A stretch of 64,000 bases of DNA from Gammaproteobacteria bacterium (GCA_012960755.1 DUAT01000072.1:5547-69546), one strand, 5' to 3'. Shown: positions 43,194 through 53,503, numbered from the stretch's first letter. The notes: generated by a model from the sequence alone, not told the origin. Numbers and translations are program-made.

Positions 43194-44036
43194 CTAAAGT
43201 GAACTTTTATACGCCTGGAACAATTTATCCACTTCCTGCCAGACAACACCGGCTTCGCCGTTTCCTATCGCCTTGCCATTCAGCACCCCAACTGGCCAGG
43301 TTTCATGGGTCGAACTGGTAATAAATACCTCGCTGGCACTGGCCAGTTCGTCAGCTGTGAAGGTTCTTTCTTCAATCGGCAAGCCTTTCTCTGCAGCCAG
43401 CTCTACAACGAGGTCCCGGGTGATGCCATGCAACAGATGGAGACTTTTCGGCGCGGTGACAATGACCCCGTCGAGCACGACGAATACATTCGATGAGGTG
43501 GATTCTGTGACAACCCCGTCACGAATCAAAATAGCGTCATCAACCCCCTGGGCAACAGCCTCATTTTTGAGCATGCAGGCGGCAATCAGGCTAACAGTTT
43601 TAATATGCCCCCTGGACCAGCGGTAATCATCAAGGGTAATAACCTTGTAAGGTGGAACCGCCTTTCTTTCAAGTACCGGCGCTGGTGACACCATCAGGAA
43701 TATGGTTGGCGTCAGCGCATCCGGATATACATGTACCCGGGTCTTGTCTGCACCACGGGTGATTTGTAAATAAAGCGCAGCGGTGGTTTCACCGCTGCGC
43801 CGAATCGCCTCTTCGATCAGGTTCGACCAGTCATCGTCGGACAACGGATTGCTTAATTTTATTTCAGCGAGACTATTGTTCAATCGCGTCAGATGACGCG
43901 GCAGGGTAAACGGTCTCCCTTTATAAACAGGAATCACCTCATAAACACCGTCACCAAACAGGAAGCCGCGATCCAGCACGGATACCTTCGCTTCTTCTAT
44001 GGGTTGCCACTGACCATTTAAATACGAAATCGACAT
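43194..44036 (-). CDS. dat: D-amino-acid transaminase (class IV PLP enzyme)
   Basis: 280 residues. The PLP lysine is Lys146 in RGHIKTVSLIAACMLKNEA; the conserved Glu is in DGVVTESTSSNVFVV, and LDRGFLFGDGVYEVIPVYKG is the D-alanine transaminase signature. The enzyme interconverts D-alanine and D-glutamate through 2-oxo acids; branched-chain or aminodeoxychorismate activity is less likely given the start motif. It is followed by the SMP-30 gene upstream on the same strand (23 bp apart). Confidence 0.88.
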   Translation of the reverse strand: MSISYLNGQWQPIEEAKVSVLDRGFLFGDGVYEVIPVYKGRPFTLPRHLTRLNNSLAEIKLSNPLSDDDWSNLIEEAIRRSGETTAALYLQITRGADKTRVHVYPDALTPTIFLMVSPAPVLERKAVPPYKVITLDDYRWSRGHIKTVSLIAACMLKNEAVAQGVDDAILIRDGVVTESTSSNVFVVLDGVIVTAPKSLHLLHGITRDLVVELAAEKGLPIEERTFTADELASASEVFITSSTHETWPVGVLNGKAIGNGEAGVVWQEVDKLFQAYKSSL

Positions 44037-44059
44037 CGTCGTAATTGTCCTTCTGCGGA

Positions 44060-44917
44060 CTAATTCAACGCGACCGACGCAGGTGGCACAGCCAGGCCAA
44101 CAACATCGGTTCTTGTGCAGTACACGGCACCCGCCTTGTCGCTATCCATGCCGTCGGATCCGGTGACGATGTAGAGCGTCTTTAGATCTGCGCCGCCAAA
44201 ACAGACGCTGGTGCACATGGGCTGTGGGATTTCAATAAAATGTGATTCAGCGCCATCGGCATTGAATACACCAACCCCGTGGCCACCACCGGCAAGCGCC
44301 ACCCAGACCCGGCCGTCCTCGGACACGACCAGACCATCCGGCGCGCCCTTGTCAATTTTAGTGAACAGTTGTTTTTCGCCGAGGGTGCCATCGGCATTGA
44401 CCGAATAACAATATACGGACCGTCTGGTGGAATCAGAATGGTAAAGGGTACGGCCATCGGGTGAGAAGCCAAGCCCATTGGTCAGCATGATGTCTTCAGC
44501 AACCTTGCTACTCGTGCCATCCAGGTCAATCATATAAAGGTCGCCTGCCTGGGGTTCGCGGCCATCAGCGAAAACAGGGCTGGCGCCCAGAGATCCGACA
44601 TAGATCCGCCCCACGGCATCGGTGGTTAAGTCGTTGTAACCGACAATGCCTGCGTCTTCATCCTTGTCCAACAGAGTAATGGTCGCCCCTCCATCGAAGG
44701 GCTTAAATGAGATATTCCGCCCGGAGACCACCAGGCCCTGTTTTTCATGCCTGGCCATGCCACCAATACCGCGACGATGTTCGAACACGGTGCTCACTTC
44801 ACCGGCATCGGTTACGGCAAAAACACCACCCGCTAAAACATCGGAAAAAACCAGGCCAAGAACGCTATCCCACACGGGTCCTTCGACCAGCCCATAACCC
44901 TCAGTCAACTTATCCAT
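44060..44917 (-). CDS. SMP-30/gluconolactonase-family protein
   Basis: 285 residues of the six-bladed propeller lactonase family. Metal-binding positions are suggested by LVEGPVW (Glu), GYNDLTTDAVGRIYVG (Asn), LTNGLGFSPDGRTLYHSDS (Asn and Asp) and GAPDGLVVSEDGRVWVA (Asp). It probably hydrolyses a sugar lactone. Neighbours (transaminase, aldehyde dehydrogenase) give no clear pathway. There is no signal peptide. Confidence 0.88.
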   Translation of the reverse strand: MDKLTEGYGLVEGPVWDSVLGLVFSDVLAGGVFAVTDAGEVSTVFEHRRGIGGMARHEKQGLVVSGRNISFKPFDGGATITLLDKDEDAGIVGYNDLTTDAVGRIYVGSLGASPVFADGREPQAGDLYMIDLDGTSSKVAEDIMLTNGLGFSPDGRTLYHSDSTRRSVYCYSVNADGTLGEKQLFTKIDKGAPDGLVVSEDGRVWVALAGGGHGVGVFNADGAESHFIEIPQPMCTSVCFGGADLKTLYIVTGSDGMDSDKAGAVYCTRTDVVGLAVPPASVALN

Positions 44918-44996
44918 ACTTGCTCCTGTTGGGACTCTTTGTTGGAAATCTATCTGTAGGGAAATATTTCTATTGGGAAATTTCTGCGTAGAAAGT

Positions 44997-45024
44997 AAAA
45001 CGCCCCTTAAAAAGAGGCGTTTTT
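44997..45024 (-). terminator. Intrinsic terminator after the aldehyde dehydrogenase gene
   Basis: AAAACGCC (44997-45004) and GGCGTTTT (45016-45023) form an 8-bp stem with an 11-nt loop, 3 bp after the stop. Runs of T flank it on both strands, so it could act in both directions. Confidence 0.85.
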
Positions 45025-45026
45025 AG

Positions 45027-46454
45027 TTATGCAGCAGGTACAAACACCGCTTTGGTTTCAAGGAATTCTTCGAATCCCAGTTCACCCCATTCACGACCGT
45101 TACCCGATTGCTTGTAACCGCCGAACGGCGCATTGAAATCAGGACCGGTCCCATTGATATGGACATTGCCGGTGCGAATCTGTGAAGCCACGTCCATCGC
45201 ATGATCGACATTGCCGGACTGCACATAACCGGACAGGCCATAAGGCGTGTCGTTCGCGATTTTGATCGCATCCGCTTCCGACTCGTAAGGTAGAATTGTC
45301 AAGACAGGTCCGAACACTTCTTCCCTGGCGATGGTCATGTCGTTGTTAACATTGCCAAACACGGTTGGCTTGACGAAATAACCCACATTGAGGCCGTCCG
45401 GTCGACCGGTACCACCAGCGACAAGTTCTGCGCCTTCGTCAATGCCCTTCTGGATCAAAGCCTGAATTTTTTCAAACTGCACATCGCTGACAACCGGCCC
45501 GATCACCGTGCCATCTGCAAATGGATCACCCGGTTTGACAGCTTCTGCAGCCGCTTTGGCGATTTGCAATGCCTCGGCGTGGCTTTCCGCAGGAACCAGC
45601 ATCCGGGTCGGCGCGTTACAGGATTGCCCGGAGTTGGTGAAACACTGGCTCACCCCGCCAGCGACGGCTGCCTGAAGATCAGCATCTTCAAGTACAATAT
45701 TGGCAGACTTGCCTCCTAACTCCTGGGACACGCGTTTCACACTTTCAGCAGATGCTTTTGCTACCAGTACACCAGCCCGGGTTGAGCCGGTAAATGACAT
45801 CATATGAATATCTTTGTGGGCCGACATGGCAGCACCAACACTGGGCCCGTCGCCGTTAACCAGGTTAAAGACGCCTTTGGGCACGCCTGCTGCGTCAAGC
45901 ACTTCGGCCAGAATGATGCCATTAATCGGCGCCACTTCACTCGGCTTTAACACCATGGTGCAACCGGCAGCCAGGGCCGGGGCAACCTTGCAGGAAATCT
46001 GGTTGATGGGCCAGTTCCAGGGCGTGATCAATCCACAAACACCCACGGGTTCACGTCGTATGACGTAGCTACCCTTTTTTTCTTCCCATGCGAAATCTTT
46101 CAGGATGCCCATCGCTGTGGCGAAATGCGCTTGCCCGGTTGCTGCCTGGGCAGCCTTTGACAACCAGATAGGCGCACCCATTTCGGTCGAAATCACGTTG
46201 GCAATTTCATCGTAACGCTTGGCATATTCCGCCAATATCGCCCCAAAAAGTTCAAGACGTTCGGCCACGGTGGTACGTGAATAGCTTGCGAATGCTTCCG
46301 TCGCAGCGGCAACGGCCTTGTCGACATCCGCGGCTGAACCCAGGCTGATCCTGGCAAAGGCTTCTTCGGTGGTTGGATTTATCACATCCAGGGTGTTTGG
46401 TGTGACGGGATCAACCCACTCACCATTGATGTAGAACTTAAGATGTTCTTGCAT
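45027..46454 (-). CDS. Aldehyde dehydrogenase (NAD(P)-dependent)
   Basis: 475 residues, standard ALDH length. NAD-binding and catalytic motifs are ITPWNWPINQISCKVAPALA, the general-base Glu in SQELGGKSANIVL, and the nucleophilic Cys in NSGQSCNAPTRM (near residue 280). It oxidises an unknown aldehyde to the acid. It ends at a clear terminator and starts about 100 bp from the 98-residue protein gene. Confidence 0.93.
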   Translation of the reverse strand: MQEHLKFYINGEWVDPVTPNTLDVINPTTEEAFARISLGSAADVDKAVAAATEAFASYSRTTVAERLELFGAILAEYAKRYDEIANVISTEMGAPIWLSKAAQAATGQAHFATAMGILKDFAWEEKKGSYVIRREPVGVCGLITPWNWPINQISCKVAPALAAGCTMVLKPSEVAPINGIILAEVLDAAGVPKGVFNLVNGDGPSVGAAMSAHKDIHMMSFTGSTRAGVLVAKASAESVKRVSQELGGKSANIVLEDADLQAAVAGGVSQCFTNSGQSCNAPTRMLVPAESHAEALQIAKAAAEAVKPGDPFADGTVIGPVVSDVQFEKIQALIQKGIDEGAELVAGGTGRPDGLNVGYFVKPTVFGNVNNDMTIAREEVFGPVLTILPYESEADAIKIANDTPYGLSGYVQSGNVDHAMDVASQIRTGNVHINGTGPDFNAPFGGYKQSGNGREWGELGFEEFLETKAVFVPAA

Positions 46455-46556
46455 GGTTCACTCTCTCTATCAACTGTTAACTAATAACTACTACATGATC
46501 AAAAAAATCGGGGCGACTAACGTAAAAATATGCCTTTGCAGTGTCAAGTCGGGTTG

Positions 46557-46853
46557 CTATGCACGGGTACCCTCAAACGTGGCATCCCCGAATGCACCGA
46601 GCTTGACCTTACCACTGATGCTGTCACCATCGATTTCAGCCGTAAAATCAAGGTCCATCGGCATGGGTTGCGTCATCTTTACATTCCAGGCGAGAGAGTT
46701 GCCGTCTGCAGTACCACCCTCAAATTCCTGGACGCCTTGTGCACCTGCCATCTTTCCAGACAGGGAATCGCCGCTGGTATCCAGTGTAAGTGTTGCTTCC
46801 TGGGCTCCCATCGGGGTATTCATCGTTACTTTCCAATCACCATCAGCGCTCAT
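46557..46853 (-). CDS. Small beta-rich protein of unknown function
   Basis: 98 residues, preceded by AGGAGAG a few bases before the ATG. Alternating short strands are evident (MSADGDWKVTMNTPMGAQEA ... GDSLSGKMAG ... GNSLAWNVKMTQPMPMDLDF ... GDSISGKVKLGAFGDATFEG), like a small antiparallel sheet or lipocalin-like barrel. Similar unnamed proteins are widespread in Proteobacteria. There is no signal peptide. Its function is unknown. Confidence 0.7.
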   Translation of the reverse strand: MSADGDWKVTMNTPMGAQEATLTLDTSGDSLSGKMAGAQGVQEFEGGTADGNSLAWNVKMTQPMPMDLDFTAEIDGDSISGKVKLGAFGDATFEGTRA

Positions 46854-46958
46854 TATTACTCTCCTATACAGTTGCTAAGTAGCTACAGCAGTTACCGTAG
46901 CTTTTGGATTGCCTATCAGGTCGTTTGTCTTAGGCGGGACACAGTAACAAATGTACAT

Positions 46959-48095
46959 TTAGCCAGCAAACATGATTAGTATGCCCGCAGCCACGGCTGA
47001 GCCAATGACACCCGCAACATTGGGGCCCATGGCATGCATCAGCAGGAAATTGTGCGGGTTCGCTTCCAGACCCACCTTGTTCGCCACCCGCGCTGCCATC
47101 GGCACCGCGGAGACACCGGCAGCACCGATCAGGGGATTGATCTTTTGGCTCGATACCAGGTTCATCAGTTTCGCCATCAGCACGCCCGCCGCGGTACCAA
47201 TACAGAACGCCACCATACCGAGAACCAATATACCGAGGGTTTCAGGTACGAGAAATTGTTCAGCGCGCAATTTTGAACCGACCGCCAGACCAAGGAATAT
47301 AGTCGTTATATTGATTAACGCATTCTGGGTCGTATCCGAAAGTCGATCCACCACACCTGACTCCCGCATCAGGTTGCCAAAACAGAACATGCCCAACAGG
47401 GGTGCCGCACTGGGCACCGTTAACGCAACGAGACCCAACAATATGATAGGGAAGAATATTTTCTCCCGTTGCGATACCTCGCGCAACTGGGTCATTTCGA
47501 TTTTTCGTTCTGCCTCTGTGGTTAGCAGACGCATGATCGGTGGCTGGATCAGAGGTACCAGGGCCATATAGGAATAGGCGGCAACGGCGATGGCACCCAA
47601 CAGATGAGGCGCGAGTTTACCCGCTACATAAATCGCCGTGGGTCCGTCCGCCCCGCCAATAATGCCAATGGCGGCTGCTTCTGCAATGGTGAAATCAAGG
47701 ATGCCTGTCTGGGTCAACGCCACGGCACCGATCAGCGTGGCAAAAATGCCAAACTGTGCGGCGGCACCCAGAAACAGTGTTTTCGGATTTGCCAGCAGGG
47801 GACCAAAGTCAGTCAGCGCGCCAACACCCATGAAAATAACCAGAGGAAACACACCGGTTTCGATACCCATGGCATAAAACTGGTGCAGTATTCCCTGCCC
47901 GACCGCAATATCGACCCCCGGGATATTGCTGAGTATGCCGCCAAAACCAATGGGTACGAGCAACAGAGGTTCAAATTTTTTCGTAATAGCCAGGTACAAC
48001 AGCAACAGGCCAATCACAATCATGGCTAGCTGACCCAGACTCATTTGGTAGACACCGGTTGAGTGCCACAGTGTGGTGAGTGGTTCCATATTCAA
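46959..48095 (-). CDS. oadB: Sodium-pumping decarboxylase beta subunit (OadB)
   Basis: 378 residues, the usual size, with many membrane helices. Typical motifs are [20 protein letters not shown] and [20 protein letters not shown] with [16 protein letters not shown] near the end. OadB decarboxylates carboxybiotin and exports Na+. It is the third gene of oadG-oadA-oadB. A 131-bp spacer framed by a 13-bp inverted repeat separates it from oadA. Confidence 0.94.
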   Translation of the reverse strand: MNMEPLTTLWHSTGVYQMSLGQLAMIVIGLLLLYLAITKKFEPLLLVPIGFGGILSNIPGVDIAVGQGILHQFYAMGIETGVFPLVIFMGVGALTDFGPLLANPKTLFLGAAAQFGIFATLIGAVALTQTGILDFTIAEAAAIGIIGGADGPTAIYVAGKLAPHLLGAIAVAAYSYMALVPLIQPPIMRLLTTEAERKIEMTQLREVSQREKIFFPIILLGLVALTVPSAAPLLGMFCFGNLMRESGVVDRLSDTTQNALINITTIFLGLAVGSKLRAEQFLVPETLGILVLGMVAFCIGTAAGVLMAKLMNLVSSQKINPLIGAAGVSAVPMAARVANKVGLEANPHNFLLMHAMGPNVAGVIGSAVAAGILIMFAG

Positions 48096-48104
48096 GTCAA
48101 CTAG

Positions 48105-48230
48105 CTAGTTCCTGTCCAAAAAGTTACTTATTTGGGGCAATTCATACACCTACGTCATATTGTCAGTTTTAAAATCAATCACATAAAGAAGGAAGTAGCA
48201 CTCACAAATCTATTTCCGGACAAGAACTAG
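48105..48230. repeat. 13-bp inverted repeat framing the oadA-oadB spacer
   Basis: 48105-48117 (CTAGTTCCTGTCC) and 48218-48230 (GGACAAGAACTAG) are inverted with one mismatch and enclose about 100 bp. The right arm includes the oadA stop codon. It could form a long-range mRNA stem between the two genes or be the ends of a small lost or degenerate insertion. No internal gene is seen. Confidence 0.55.
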
Positions 48231-50023
48231 CCAAGAGTAATCAACGTTTCACTCGCAGAAACACTGTCGCCCTCGCGAACAAGCACCTGATCTACCCTTC
48301 CTGCGCTACTGGCGCGAATCTCTGTCTCCATTTTCATGGCTTCCAGTACAAGGACAACATCGCCACTGTTGACCTGGTCACCAACAGCGATATTGAGTTT
48401 AAATACATTGCCCGACAGGGGCGCAGTAATGCCAACCGAACCACTGGAAGCAGCAGCTGATGGAGCTATGGTTGATTGAGAGGCCGATTGAGATCCAGCC
48501 ACAGGCACGGCTGACTGCAAATCCCCACCTGAACTCACCCGCACAACATATTGCTGACCCTGCACCTCCACGGTGTAGATTTCCGAATCATCCTGGCGTG
48601 TCGCCTTCGGCTCAGGTTCAGCGGCTTCAATATCAGGGTGGGGCTCGAACGCTGCAGGATTGTTGCGATTTTCCAGGAATTTTAACCCCGGTTGCGGGAA
48701 CAAGGCGTAGATCAGCACATCATCTTCGATAGACTGACCGAACTTCAGGTTTTTTTCCTGCTCAAGACCGAGTAGTTCCGCCTTCAGAGTTTCGAATTCC
48801 GGTTCTAACTGATCAGCCGGTCTTCTCGTCATCGCCTCGCCACCGGCTAACACCTGCTGTTGCAGAGCTTCGTCCACAGGTGCCGGGGTTGCACCATATT
48901 CCCCACGCAGAACCCCTTCGGTTTCCCGTGTCATGTTTTTATAGCGCTCACCGGTGAGTACATTGAGCACTGCCTGGGTACCTACAATTTGCGAGGTAGG
49001 CGTCACCAACGGGATAAAACCGAGCTCTTCCCTAACCCTGGGTATTTCAAGCAGCACCTCGTCCAGCCTGTCTGAAGCTTTCTGCTCTCTCAGTTGATTC
49101 TCGAGGTTAGTTAACATGCCGCCTGGTACCTGCGCGACGAGAATTCTGGAGTCAACGCCCCTCAGGCTACCCTCGAATTTTGCATACTTTTTCCTGACCT
49201 GGCGGAAATAGGCGGCAATTTCTTCCAGCAACTCGATGTTAAGACCCGTATCACGATCCGTGCCTGCGAGCATGGCGACAACCGATTCAGTCGACGAATG
49301 ACCGTAGGTCATACTCATGGATGAAATTGCGGTATCGACATTATCAATCCCGGCTTCAACGGACTTGAGATAAGTTGCCGTGGACATACCGGTGGTCGCA
49401 TGACAGTGCATATGTATCGGTACGCTGACGGTTTTCTTCAGTCGTGAAACCAGCTCAAATGCGCTGTAAGGCGTTAACAACCCGGCCATATCCTTAATCG
49501 CAATTGAATCCGCACCCATGGATTCAAGCCGCTGCCCCAATTCAAGCCATGATTCAATATTGTGCACCGGGCTTACGGTATAAGACAGCGTACCCTGGGC
49601 GTGCTTTTCCTGTTTTCTGACCGCGCTAATCGCTGCTTCGAGATTCCTGGGGTCATTCATGGCGTCAAATATGCGAAACACATCAATGCCGTTGACAGCG
49701 GCTCGCTCGACAAACTTGTCAACAATATCATCGGCGTAGTGCCTGTAACCCAATATGTTCTGACCGCGAAAGAGCATTTGTTGCGGCGTTTTCGGCATGA
49801 CTTTTTTCAGTTCCCGGATCCGCTCCCAGGGATCCTCACCGAGAAAACGGATACAGGCATCAAAGGTAGCACCACCCCAGCTTTCCAAGGACCAATAACC
49901 AACCTCGTCCAGTTTTGATGCGATGGGAAGCATATCGTCGAGGCGCAAGCGGGTAGCAAATAGAGACTGGTGTGCATCTCTCAACACCACATCGGTGATG
50001 CCAAGTGGGGTTGTTTCGCTCAT
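48227..50023 (-). CDS. oadA: Oxaloacetate decarboxylase alpha subunit (OadA)
   Basis: 598 residues. The N-terminal carboxyltransferase TIM barrel has [34 protein letters not shown] and the metal-binding [11 protein letters not shown]. After the PYC_OADA domain and an Ala/Ser/Pro linker comes the biotinyl domain with the biotinylated Lys564 in [11 protein letters not shown]. It transfers CO2 from oxaloacetate (or a related acid) to biotin, for decarboxylation and Na+ export by OadB. It follows oadG by 32 bp. Confidence 0.95.
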   Translation of the reverse strand: MSETTPLGITDVVLRDAHQSLFATRLRLDDMLPIASKLDEVGYWSLESWGGATFDACIRFLGEDPWERIRELKKVMPKTPQQMLFRGQNILGYRHYADDIVDKFVERAAVNGIDVFRIFDAMNDPRNLEAAISAVRKQEKHAQGTLSYTVSPVHNIESWLELGQRLESMGADSIAIKDMAGLLTPYSAFELVSRLKKTVSVPIHMHCHATTGMSTATYLKSVEAGIDNVDTAISSMSMTYGHSSTESVVAMLAGTDRDTGLNIELLEEIAAYFRQVRKKYAKFEGSLRGVDSRILVAQVPGGMLTNLENQLREQKASDRLDEVLLEIPRVREELGFIPLVTPTSQIVGTQAVLNVLTGERYKNMTRETEGVLRGEYGATPAPVDEALQQQVLAGGEAMTRRPADQLEPEFETLKAELLGLEQEKNLKFGQSIEDDVLIYALFPQPGLKFLENRNNPAAFEPHPDIEAAEPEPKATRQDDSEIYTVEVQGQQYVVRVSSGGDLQSAVPVAGSQSASQSTIAPSAAASSGSVGITAPLSGNVFKLNIAVGDQVNSGDVVLVLEAMKMETEIRASSAGRVDQVLVREGDSVSASETLITLG

Positions 50024-50055
50024 CTGGTTAGTTCCAACGGGTTACCTTCGAACAA

Positions 50056-50277
50056 TTATTGTCGATCCTCTCGATGCCGCTTTACTGCCGCGGAAATGGC
50101 TGCAAGCAACTTCGGGTCCATCGAACCGGAGGGTATCCCCGATTCATTGGTGGTGGGATCAGTACCAATAAGATAAGACATCAGCATGGTCACGCCCACG
50201 AGCGCGGTAAGAAATATGAAAACGCTGCCCATACCATATAAGACGAGGTCTAACGCCTGGGATACTAGTTCTGGCAT
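50056..50277 (-). CDS. oadG: Oxaloacetate decarboxylase gamma subunit (OadG)
   Basis: 73 residues: one membrane helix (VLYGMGSVFIFLTALVGVTM) and a C-terminal polar tail rich in Lys/Arg/His (ISAAVKRHREDRQ). OadG anchors OadA to OadB and helps bind zinc. As first gene of oadGAB it should carry the promoter upstream, in a 64-bp gap next to the hydrolase pseudogene. Confidence 0.88.
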   Translation of the reverse strand: MPELVSQALDLVLYGMGSVFIFLTALVGVTMLMSYLIGTDPTTNESGIPSGSMDPKLLAAISAAVKRHREDRQ

Positions 50278-50341
50278 TTTTTATTCTATTTAAACAACTG
50301 TCATGGATCATACATGAAGCAAGTTGCGCGACCAAGGCCAC

Positions 50342-51183
50342 TTATTCCCTGGCTTTAAGCCACCATTTCATGGTCGATGTCACCAGCTCCGGCGCATCCT
50401 GCTGGACGAAATGATTGGCGACAGGGGTCGTGACTAGGGTGAGATCGTTGTCGATCCAGTCCCATGTGTGGTTGAGAGCCTCGGATGAAAGCGCTCGATC
50501 CTGTAAACCATGGAATAGCAGCACAGGCATTTTTAACTGCGGTGCCGGTGGCGGAACGGGAGCACCTTTTTTGGGTAAACCGGGATAATTCTGCTTGTAA
50601 TAGGCGAGCATGGCGTCAAAGTCCGACTGCTCAAATGCTTTGATGTAGTGCTTTCGTGCTTCCGGGTCAGTGACCCAACCCGAGAGTGATTGTGGTGTCA
50701 TTGGACCGCCAAAAAAGACATCCGGATCCGTTGGCTTGCCGAGACGAAACACCTGCGCATAGTTGGTATTGCTTCTCGCTTCATCATTGCTCCTTGAGAC
50801 CCTGGCCAGGCCATTGGGATGGGGCAGGTTCAGGACAATCAACTTATCGACCATTTGCGGAAAGGTATAGGCAAAGTTCCAGGCAACACTACCGCCCCAA
50901 TCGTGCCCGACAATCACTGCTTTTTTCTGTCCAAGGTGCCTGATGACCGCTGCAACATCTGAAACCAGATACTGCATGGCGTAATTTTCCTGACCTTCTG
51001 GCTGGTCGCTGAGGTTGTAGCCTCGCTGGTCAATGGCAACCACATGATGATTGTCACTCAGCCCGGCCATCTGATGATGTCAGCGGCGGCGCTGATACCA
51101 AACAGGTTTAGTGCAAGGAAAAATACAATGACCGGCTTATTGAGGGTTTTCAGGAAACGTAACCGGTAAATTGAACCCATCAT
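50342..51183 (-). pseudogene. Epoxide-hydrolase-like alpha/beta hydrolase, internally deleted
   Basis: From 51070 down, 242 codons carry the second part of the fold: [20 protein letters not shown], the nucleophile Asp in [11 protein letters not shown], and later acid and His regions ([21 protein letters not shown]). From an ATG at 51183 a different frame encodes a perfect signal peptide (KPVIVFFLALNLFGISAAA), ending at a stop near 51058. The expected 60-70 residues between them, including the HG oxyanion motif, are missing. The junction at about 51075 looks like a deletion plus frameshift. Confidence 0.8.
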
Positions 51184-51233
51184 GACTGTGCTCCAGTGGT
51201 TTTTATTTCTGTACTTTTCTTATGTACTAACGC

Positions 51234-52646
51234 CTAGGACTGTAAGTGCGACACATCTGCAGTTTCGGAAAATCCAACCACTTCTTCCATCCGATGCATC
51301 GCAGTGAGCACACTTAAATCTGCCCTCTGCCTGCCGATGACCTGCAAAGCGACCGGCATACCTGCAGATGTCGTGGCAATGGGTACGACACCGGCTGGAT
51401 TTCGCGTCATATTTAAACCAACGGTAAAACCAATCCACGACGGCGTATCGGACCCATTCACACTGCCATCACGATCTGTTTCCGGAGTATGCCCGCAGGT
51501 GGCAGGTGTGAGTATCAACGGCGCATCTGCAAAGGCGGTTTCCAGTTCAAGATTCAAGTGATGACAGGCATCAATGGCAGAGGCATAAGCAGGGCCCGTC
51601 ATTTTCGTCGCGCCGATCTCAATCATGACTCTCAAGTTAGGGTCAATTTTCTCCCAATCGTCCGTGTCCATCAGGTGCTGCTGTGCCCTCGCCCGGGCAC
51701 AGGTCCAGAATACCAGCCAATCCTGTACAGGGTCACGGCTCCACACCGCATCGTTCTCAATCACGGTGACTCCGGCAGCAGAAAGTTGCCCGATTGCTTT
51801 TTCAGACAAGGCTTTGATCTCATCATCAACCTCCGCATACCCCATTGTCGGAGACCAGATAACCTTTGCCGGTAATCCGGCTGACTGGATTCCGTCAAAC
51901 CAGCTTTTCTGTTTGTTCGGCAGGGAAAAGATATCCGTAGGCTCGTGCCCCACGGTCTGGTCCAGTACATAGGCGATATCCGAAGTGGTTCGCGCCATCG
52001 GTCCTTTGACGGTCAGCAGACCGCTGCCCGGCGGATTGAGACCCCCATTCGGAATTCTGCCCTGGGACGTTTTAATACCACTGAGCCCACAAACAGCAGA
52101 CGGAATTCGAATAGAACCGCCCCCATCTGACCCCGTGGCCAATGGAACAATACCCGCTGCCAACGCAGCTCCGGTACCGCCGGAAGACCCCCCCGGTGTA
52201 CGTCGCAGGTCCCAGGGATTTTTTGTGACCCCAAAGGGCACATTGTCCGTTTTTCCCTTGTGCCCAAATTCCGGGGTATTGGTCTTGCCCAGTACAACAC
52301 AACCCGCGGCTTTCATCCGTCGAACCAGTTCTGAATCAGCGTCGGCAACTGCATCTGTTGTGTGCAGCATCGAGCCATAGGTAGTGATAAACCCCCTGGC
52401 ATCTTCCAGATCCTTAACACCGATTGGAATACCCGCCAATGCCAGTGACTCACCACTGGCTACTTTCTTATCCACAGCATCGGCATCGGAAAGTGCCAGA
52501 TCTGCATTGACAGCACAGAAACTGTTGATCTCTCCATCAATACGAGCAATGTTATCAAGCGCTGCCTGAGTCAACTCCCTGGCTGAAACCTCTCTGTTAC
52601 GCACCTGTTCGGCTAATGCCATGATTGATGTTGTTCGAAAGTCCAC
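51234..52646 (-). CDS. Amidase signature-family hydrolase
   Basis: 470 residues. The Ser-cisSer-Lys triad can be placed: Lys78 in IPIGVKDLEDARG, cis-Ser near 154 in TPGGSSGGTGAAL and the nucleophilic Ser178 in TGSDGGGSIRIPSA. It hydrolyses an amide to acid and ammonia. Adjacent to the hydrolase pseudogene on the same strand. The substrate is not predictable. The GatA role is unlikely because no gatB or gatC is present. Confidence 0.9.
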   Translation of the reverse strand: MDFRTTSIMALAEQVRNREVSARELTQAALDNIARIDGEINSFCAVNADLALSDADAVDKKVASGESLALAGIPIGVKDLEDARGFITTYGSMLHTTDAVADADSELVRRMKAAGCVVLGKTNTPEFGHKGKTDNVPFGVTKNPWDLRRTPGGSSGGTGAALAAGIVPLATGSDGGGSIRIPSAVCGLSGIKTSQGRIPNGGLNPPGSGLLTVKGPMARTTSDIAYVLDQTVGHEPTDIFSLPNKQKSWFDGIQSAGLPAKVIWSPTMGYAEVDDEIKALSEKAIGQLSAAGVTVIENDAVWSRDPVQDWLVFWTCARARAQQHLMDTDDWEKIDPNLRVMIEIGATKMTGPAYASAIDACHHLNLELETAFADAPLILTPATCGHTPETDRDGSVNGSDTPSWIGFTVGLNMTRNPAGVVPIATTSAGMPVALQVIGRQRADLSVLTAMHRMEEVVGFSETADVSHLQS

Positions 52647-52822
52647 ATGTCACCCCTCGGTTTGAAATTTAACGGTCACAAGTACTATACCTGTAAAAGT
52701 CATTGAATATGAACTGCGACAGATATTGGAATTTGATCCCTGTCCTGGCACGACTCGCAAGTCAGGAAATGACCGATCGGTTCCCGACCAGTGGTTGTGC
52801 AAGCTTTTTTGGGGGGGTTGTC

Positions 52823-52908
52823 AAAAGTGTGAACTGTGTCACAAAACTCGATAGGTGACAGACACAAAAGTGTGAACTGCGTCACGAATTTCGATAACGG
52901 ACAGGCAT
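52823..52908. repeat. 43-bp tandem direct repeat (two copies)
   Basis: 52823-52865 and 52866-52908 match at about 34 of 43 positions. Each begins AAAAGTGTGAACTG and contains TCGATA then GACAG. An ill-preserved third partial copy (TGAACTGCGACAG) appears near 52709. No gene lies in the surrounding 365 bp between the amidase and FHA genes. The repeats resemble intergenic, possibly REP-like, sequence rather than an operator. Confidence 0.65.
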
Positions 52909-53011
52909 AGTATTGGTCCGTTGTCAGTTATACCGAACATTTTTACAAAACACTTTTTCCCAAATTTATTTCCAAACATCGATTCTCCAATAAACAGACA
53001 AGAACAAGACA

Positions 53012-53503
53012 ATGATAAAAACAACCCTGAATCGCCAAGTCGCTAAAATTCAACTGGACAACGGGATTAGCTTTGTTGTTTACGAAAACAGCCTGCCCTT
53101 GCTGATCGGGCGGGATCCAGGCTGCGGCATCTGTATTCCCGCCGATAATGTTTCCAGACACCATTGCGAGCTCTATCTCGATGATATTGATCTCTGTCTG
53201 AGAGATTTAAGTACTGCCGGTACTGTGGTCGGCTCCAAAAAGTTCAGGGGTGGCACAATCTCGATTCAAAGTACCACCAAAGTTCAACTGGCCCCACAGA
53301 CGGTGATGACCATTACGCCGTTTGAATTGATTGATAAAACGATGCTCGAGCAGGCAACTGATCCAAATCAACAACTCACTGACCGACGCAGATTTACCCG
53401 TCGCACCAGAATTGTTGCGGTAGATATCGAACGACGATCAGTACAGCCGCGCAGAGTTAATATCCGCAGAGCCCGAGAACGCACTGCTGTACAAGTTCGT
53501 TGA
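53012..53503 (+). CDS. FHA-domain protein
   Basis: 163 residues. A forkhead-associated domain fills residues about 10-105 with the phosphothreonine-binding signature LLIGRDPGCGI and DNVSRHHCELY (Arg, Ser and His conserved). The C-terminal ~50 residues are highly basic (DRRRFTRRTRIVAVDIERRS), perhaps nucleic-acid binding. FHA proteins bind phosphothreonine peptides made by Ser/Thr kinases; no kinase gene is seen in this window. The role is unknown. Confidence 0.8.
   Translation: MIKTTLNRQVAKIQLDNGISFVVYENSLPLLIGRDPGCGICIPADNVSRHHCELYLDDIDLCLRDLSTAGTVVGSKKFRGGTISIQSTTKVQLAPQTVMTITPFELIDKTMLEQATDPNQQLTDRRRFTRRTRIVAVDIERRSVQPRRVNIRRARERTAVQVR

Noticed and set aside
52700..53024. Two short minus-strand peptides repeated with the 43-bp repeats
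   Set aside because: Their similarity is a by-product of the DNA repeat; they lack start signals and domain features.
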